From Desulfobacteraceae bacterium (GTDB lineage Bacteria; Desulfobacterota; Desulfobacteria; Desulfobacterales; Desulfobacteraceae): a stretch of DNA of 18,834 nucleotides. Where the stretch lies: positions 1-18,834 of the forward strand of contig PIVQ01000069.1 of NCBI GenBank assembly GCA_003354055.1. The letters are read 5' to 3'. The notes beneath the pieces were generated by a model that did not search any database, was not told where the DNA came from, and saw nothing but the letters and a program-made list of their open reading frames with translations. Numbering within the stretch: position 1 is the stretch's first letter; every line of letters starts with the position of its first letter. Positions 15,717 through 18,834 of this stretch are shown in pieces. A program made the position numbers and the translations under genes.

Positions 15717-15762
15717 GAAAGTGTTTGTCTTAGAGATGATAAAACTATACCGATTAGTAAAT

Positions 15763-15791
15763 AATTTACAGAAAAGAATATAGAAAGTCAA
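15763..15791 (-). promoter_or_regulatory. Candidate sigma70-type promoter of the che operon
   Basis: On the minus strand TTGACT (15791-15786) is followed after exactly 17 bases by TAAATT (15768-15763). The implied start of transcription near 15756 gives a leader of about 50 bases. It sits in the 119-bp gap between the U32 gene and cheA, the largest gap in this gene run. The -10 match is only four of six, so the call is moderate. Confidence 0.5.
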
Positions 15792-15823
15792 ACTAAAGAT
15801 AGGGGGTCAAGCACAGTAACTAT

Positions 15824-17071
15824 CTATATTTTGCGAATTATATCGTTGGGGGAAAACGTCTGGTCCAGCTGCAAAATTGCACAGGTATTCGGCTGGGCAT
15901 TTTCAACCGGGTTTTCGTCCTGATCCGTCAGGCTGAAAATATCCGATTTCAGGGCCGGACCTGACGGGCTGAGTATCTCCACACGGTCGGTTGATGTCAG
16001 TTTGTTTCTGATTTCCACCAGGCAGCGGTTGGCATCGTAACAGGCGAGGATTTTTCCGATAAAACTGTGGATTTTGCCCTGGTGGATATTTTCGCGATTC
16101 ATGGCTGTTTCACCGGCATCGTCCTGATGGCCGAAATAAAATCCCGTGCAATAGGCCCTGTGATACACCTGGTAAAGTTCTGATCTCCACTCGGGACGGA
16201 CCTGGTAACCTTCGGGGTCTGCCGTATAGGCATCAATGGCATTTCTATAGGTTTTAACCACGGATGCCAGATAGTTGACTCCCTTCATCCGCCCCTCTAA
16301 TTTAAGGGAGGTGATGCCGGCATCCACCAGCTCCGGGATATGTTCTATCATACACATATCCTTGGAGTTGAAAATATAGGCCCCCCGTTCGTCCTCCATC
16401 AGGGGATGGAATTCATTGGGGCGCTGCTCTTCCACAACCGAATATTTCCATCGGCACGGGTGGCTGCACAACCCCCTGTTACTGTCCCTTTTGGTCAATA
16501 CCGTACTTAACAGGCATCTGCCGGAATACGACACACACATGGCGCCGTGAATAAACGTTTCCGTTTCAATCTCGGCCTGCTCGACAACTTCCCTGATCTC
16601 TTCAAGGGAAAGTTCTCTTGCAAGGTTTACCCTTTTTATACCCAGATTCTGCCAGAACAGAGCGGTGTTGTAATTGGTGGTATTGGCCTGGGTGCTCAGA
16701 TGGATATCAATATGGGGAATGATTTCCTTGGCAAGCATGATAATGCCGGGATCTGAAATGATCACCGCATCCGGATCCGCCTTGCCGATCCTTTCGAGAT
16801 ACTCCCGCAGCTGTGTTTGCTCATTGTTTCTGGAGTAGATGTTACAGGCCAGATACACCTTAACCTGTTTTCCTCTCGCAAATTTGATCCCGTCGGAAAG
16901 CTCCTGATCCGTGAAGTTGCCTGAAAAATTTCTCAAACTGAAATCTTTGCCGGCTAAGTACACGGCATCAGCCCCGTAATGAACGGCAATTTCAAGTTTC
17001 TCATAGTTGCCGGCAGGTGCCAGCAGTTCCGGTTTTTTCATTGGAGTCAGGTTGTTCTTTTCGGGTTTCAC
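15824..17071 (-). CDS. U32 family protein (collagenase-like peptidase family; TrhP-like)
   Basis: This 415-aa cytosolic protein has the U32 signature intact: ETFIHGAMCVSYSGRCLLS (near residue 175), followed by further cysteines in GLCSHPCRW. The N-terminus, KPELLAPAGNYEKLEIAVHYGADAVYLAG, is the usual TIM-barrel-like opening. Members of this family (E. coli TrhP/YegQ, RlhA) act in hydroxylation of tRNA or rRNA uridine/cytidine rather than as true peptidases. The length and single-copy layout fit TrhP (tRNA 5-hydroxyuridine formation) better than the longer RlhA, but this is inferred. The start is uncertain: GTG 17071 has AAGGA about 12 bases upstream, while the internal ATG at 17041 has no visible ribosome site. 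It reads toward cheA and may be partly cotranscribed with it. Confidence 0.88.
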   Translation of the reverse strand: MKPEKNNLTPMKKPELLAPAGNYEKLEIAVHYGADAVYLAGKDFSLRNFSGNFTDQELSDGIKFARGKQVKVYLACNIYSRNNEQTQLREYLERIGKADPDAVIISDPGIIMLAKEIIPHIDIHLSTQANTTNYNTALFWQNLGIKRVNLARELSLEEIREVVEQAEIETETFIHGAMCVSYSGRCLLSTVLTKRDSNRGLCSHPCRWKYSVVEEQRPNEFHPLMEDERGAYIFNSKDMCMIEHIPELVDAGITSLKLEGRMKGVNYLASVVKTYRNAIDAYTADPEGYQVRPEWRSELYQVYHRAYCTGFYFGHQDDAGETAMNRENIHQGKIHSFIGKILACYDANRCLVEIRNKLTSTDRVEILSPSGPALKSDIFSLTDQDENPVENAQPNTCAILQLDQTFSPNDIIRKI

Positions 17072-17112
17072 TTGGGGCGGGATTCCTTAAAATCTTAATT
17101 TAAATCGGGTCC

Positions 17113-17143
17113 ATTATATACACTATGGGGGAAGTGAATGCAA
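17113..17143 (-). promoter_or_regulatory. Candidate promoter of the U32 gene
   Basis: On the minus strand TTGCAT (17143-17138) and TATAAT (17118-17113) are separated by 19 bases. The -10 is perfect, while the -35 and the spacing are weak. The predicted leader to GTG 17071 is about 35 bases. Confidence 0.4.
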
Positions 17144-17147
17144 TGTT

Positions 17148-17389
17148 GGGGAAGTGATAGCGAGATCAGTTATCAGCGAGAACTGCGAGAGCAGCAGGTG
17201 GATAACCTTCGGTTGTCTGGTTTATAGAAAAAGCCTGTGTCACCGGGCAGAACAATGGTGCGGAAAGGGTTCTCATTACCGCTCTTACAGTACATTTTCA
17301 ATATTTATTGTTATACGCGTAAGTGAATTCCTTTGTTTTTGCTGATCAAGCTGTTCTCGCTGTTCAAGCGGTTCTCGCTATTAGTCCCC
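17148..17389. repeat. ~240-bp inverted-repeat element, MITE-like
   Basis: The ends are inverted copies of each other. Reading inward from the left: GGGGA, then ATAGCGAGA (from 17157), then CAGCGAGAAC, then GCAGCA. Reading inward on the other strand from 17389: GGGGA, ATAGCGAGA, CAGCGAGAAC and CAGCA in the same order and nearly the same spacing. The arms are about 45 bp and imperfect. The interior (~150 bp) has no convincing ORF. No clear target-site duplication is visible. It could be a non-autonomous transposon remnant or a large structured regulatory sequence. Confidence 0.55.
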
Positions 17390-17390
17390 T

Positions 17391-17517
17391 GGCACCGGGC
17401 CGGCCAGCCCGGAGGCGGCTATCACTGTTTTTTAAATGTTCTTGTCTTGCTGCGCCAAGACCATTTGAAAAAACATTAATTTCATGCCGCCTTCCGGCCT
17501 GCCCAGCCCTCAGTGCC
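17391..17517. repeat. Large imperfect hairpin, ~60-bp arms
   Basis: The two halves of this 127-bp stretch are imperfect reverse complements. The outer arms run from GGCAC (17391) to GTGCC (17517) and include GGAGGCGG paired with CCGCCTTCC. The inner arms contain TGTTTTTTAAATG and CATTTGAAAAAACA. The tip is GTCTTG (17444-17449), a six-base loop CTGCGC, and CAAGAC (17456-17461). GC-rich outside and AT-rich inside, it begins right after the preceding inverted-repeat element. It could be a palindromic repeat element or a structured RNA; no flanking gene makes it an obvious terminator. Confidence 0.7.
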
Positions 17518-17534
17518 GAATTTAACGTGGTAAT

Positions 17535-17562
17535 GTGCTGTCAAACGATTGTAAAACAGCAC
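17535..17562. repeat. Small hairpin
   Basis: GTGCTGT (17535-17541) and ACAGCAC (17556-17562) form a perfect seven-base stem around a 14-base loop. No T-run follows on either strand. It could be an operator for a dimeric regulator or the end of the adjacent repeat cluster. Confidence 0.45.
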
Positions 17563-17706
17563 GTAATGTTAGAATTTGAAAGTGTAAATATATTCTATTT
17601 TAGTCAGGCGGATTTTCGAACTGAGATGGTAACGCAAACATCTGTAGTTTATCCGTCAGCATGTTCTGATTGGGATTAAGGATCTGTATTGCATTCAAAT
17701 TTGATG

Positions 17707-17715
17707 TGATATAAT
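17707..17715 (+). promoter_or_regulatory. Extended -10 promoter of the NUDIX gene
   Basis: TGATATAAT is a perfect TATAAT with the TGn extension, 35 bases before ATG 17750. A TTGCAT lies upstream but with only 15 bases of spacing, consistent with an extended -10 promoter that depends less on the -35. A ribosome site, AGGAAA (17738-17743), follows. Confidence 0.6.
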
Positions 17716-17749
17716 CTTCGAATTTAAAACAATACACAGGAAAAAAAAC

Positions 17750-18649
17750 ATGAAAAAAAACACAGTGCCACCCTTAAGAGATGCTGCAACTATCATACTA
17801 ATCAGAGAAAATGACGGTCAGCTTGAAACTTATCTGTTAAGGCGAAGCACCAAATCAGGGTTTATGGGAGGGCTGTATGTTTTTCCTGGTGGTGTGGTGG
17901 ATGAGCAGGACCGGGATTTGATTTTCTGGAAATCCAGAATAGACCTAACACCGCCTGAAATTGAAAATCAGCTTTGCAATGAAACATTTAACCTTGAAAG
18001 CGCTGTTGCTTTTTCGATTGCAGCCATCCGTGAAACCCTTGAAGAAGCAGGGATTTTGATCGCCTCAGCAAAAGGTAAAACCCAAATGGATTTTCAAAAA
18101 ATGGCGAATTTACGCCTTGAAAAAGACCTGCCGGATGACTGGTTTAAAAATAGTATGGCTGAACAGGACTGGGCCCTTCTTTTATCAAGCCTTGGCTGCT
18201 GGTCACACTGGATTACTCCCAAAAAGATGAAAAAAAGATTTGATACCCGGTTTTTTATTGTTTTGATGCCGGAAAATCAGACTTGTGCACCAGACAACCT
18301 TGAAACCACACAAGGAATTTGGATGTCTCCCAAAATCGCCCTGGAAAAAAACTTGATGTCTCAAGTTCCTTTGAGCCCCCCAGCAGTGGTGACGTTGACT
18401 GATCTTTCAAAATTTGACTCCGTTGAAGACTTAAAAAAAGAAATGAAAACCCATAACTGGGGAGCGCCTATTGCACCGAACCTTTATCCGACAGATGCAG
18501 GCCCGGTAATTATCGAGCCCTGGGATCCACAGTTCGGCAGTAGAGAAAAAGTTGAATTTCAAAATTTAGAGAACAAAGTTCTTCCCGCAGGTAGCAAATT
18601 CTCAAGAATCTGGTGTGATAAAGGCGTTTGGAAACCAGTTGATTTATAG
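17750..18649 (+). CDS. NUDIX hydrolase with split Nudix box (NUDT19-like)
   Basis: This is a 299-aa soluble protein. The Nudix box is complete but interrupted: FPGGVVDEQD at residues 45-54 supplies the first half and AAIRETLEEAGILI at 91-104 supplies the REUxEExGU half, with about 34 extra residues between. The same kind of insertion characterises animal NUDT19, which hydrolyses CoA and acyl-CoA diphosphate bonds, so a CoA-type substrate is a fair guess but not shown. Other landmarks are YLLRRSTKSGFMGGLYVFPGG and CWSHWITPKKMKKRFDTRFFI, a sequence typical of this subfamily. The C-terminus (~235-299) is an extra region containing NLYPTDAGPVIIEPWDP. It is transcribed alone from the promoter just upstream; AGGAAA supports the start. 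Confidence 0.9.
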   Translation: MKKNTVPPLRDAATIILIRENDGQLETYLLRRSTKSGFMGGLYVFPGGVVDEQDRDLIFWKSRIDLTPPEIENQLCNETFNLESAVAFSIAAIRETLEEAGILIASAKGKTQMDFQKMANLRLEKDLPDDWFKNSMAEQDWALLLSSLGCWSHWITPKKMKKRFDTRFFIVLMPENQTCAPDNLETTQGIWMSPKIALEKNLMSQVPLSPPAVVTLTDLSKFDSVEDLKKEMKTHNWGAPIAPNLYPTDAGPVIIEPWDPQFGSREKVEFQNLENKVLPAGSKFSRIWCDKGVWKPVDL

Positions 18650-18740
18650 GCTGGAACATCTGTAAACTATGCTGAGTATATATTTATTTTTGGAATCTTC
18701 GGAACACTCAAGAGTTTATTCTAATAAGAGCACCAGGAAA

Positions 18741-18769
18741 AAATCAAGCGATATTTTTGATTTGTTTTT
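18741..18769 (+). terminator. Weak candidate terminator after the NUDIX gene
   Basis: AAATCAA (18741-18747) pairs with TTGATTT (18757-18763), followed by GTTTTTG. The stem is short and AT-only apart from one C-G pair, so efficiency is doubtful. The rest of 18650-18834 shows no gene. Confidence 0.3.
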
Positions 18770-18834
18770 GGGCCGTACTACACACTCCCGATTGTTATCA
18801 GTTCTAAAAAACAGCATATGAAACCGACTTAATT

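Noticed and set aside
15705..15791. Upstream ATG extending CheA by 29 residues
   Set aside because: The extra segment is hydrophobic and unlike CheA N-termini, overlaps the candidate promoter, and has no ribosome binding site; ATG 15704 has AGGAGA and begins a normal HPt domain.
17391..17517. Integron attC site
   Set aside because: The hairpin ends do not show the RYYYAAC/GTTRRRY core pair, and no integrase or cassette genes are visible.
17154..17679. Two plus-strand ORFs of 63 and 118 codons in the 678-bp gap
   Set aside because: They run through the inverted-repeat structures, lack ribosome sites, and have low-complexity, cysteine- and serine-rich translations with no recognisable domain; probably chance.

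Overview
The window looks like a chromosomal segment from a Gram-negative sulfate-reducer-type deltaproteobacterium (Desulfobacterota, probably the Desulfobacteraceae). This rests on protein style: a short ArgA-like acetyltransferase, a HEAT-repeat response regulator inside a che operon, and a CheA with a C-terminal receiver. It is inference, because no rRNA or other phylogenetic marker is present. Base composition is moderate and even, except for a stretch of repeats at 17.15-17.56 kb.

Layout. (1) Positions 1-1685, plus strand: the 3' end of gyrA (cut by the window edge), radC overlapping it by 32 nt, and a 90-codon gene overlapping radC by 8 nt whose cysteine spacing resembles WhiB proteins. 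(2) Positions 1703-3463, minus strand: a TPR protein with a class III nucleotide cyclase domain, convergent with group 1 and divergent from pgk. (3) Positions 3591-5847, plus strand: pgk followed 25 nt later by an unrecognised 351-aa protein. (4) Positions 17071-5879, minus strand: a long run of co-oriented genes. It starts with a U32 family protein (TrhP-like). After a likely internal promoter it continues with cheA, cheW, cheB, cheR, a HEAT-repeat/receiver protein, a class A penicillin-binding protein and a GNAT acetyltransferase of the short N-acetylglutamate synthase type. (5) Positions 17072-17749: 678 bp without a convincing gene, holding two adjacent inverted-repeat structures, a small hairpin and two outward-facing promoter candidates. 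(6) Positions 17750-18649, plus strand: a NUDIX hydrolase with a split Nudix box (NUDT19-like), then 185 bp with only a weak terminator candidate.

How the genes fit. cheA-cheW-cheB-cheR form a compact chemosensory module that has the adaptation enzymes but no receptor gene and no free-standing cheY in the window. The receivers are fused to CheA and to the HEAT protein, so the HEAT-receiver protein is the natural candidate output. The HEAT gene is 3 nt from a peptidoglycan synthase gene, which suggests, without proving, coupling of the pathway to envelope growth. gyrA, radC, pgk and the U32 gene are housekeeping genes.

Most interesting points: five near-perfect tandem copies of a 24-bp unit made from the last codons and stop of the PBP gene, separating it from the acetyltransferase start; the WhiB-like cysteine protein; the cyclase with Lys in place of the transition-state Arg; and the inverted-repeat cluster near 17.2-17.5 kb.
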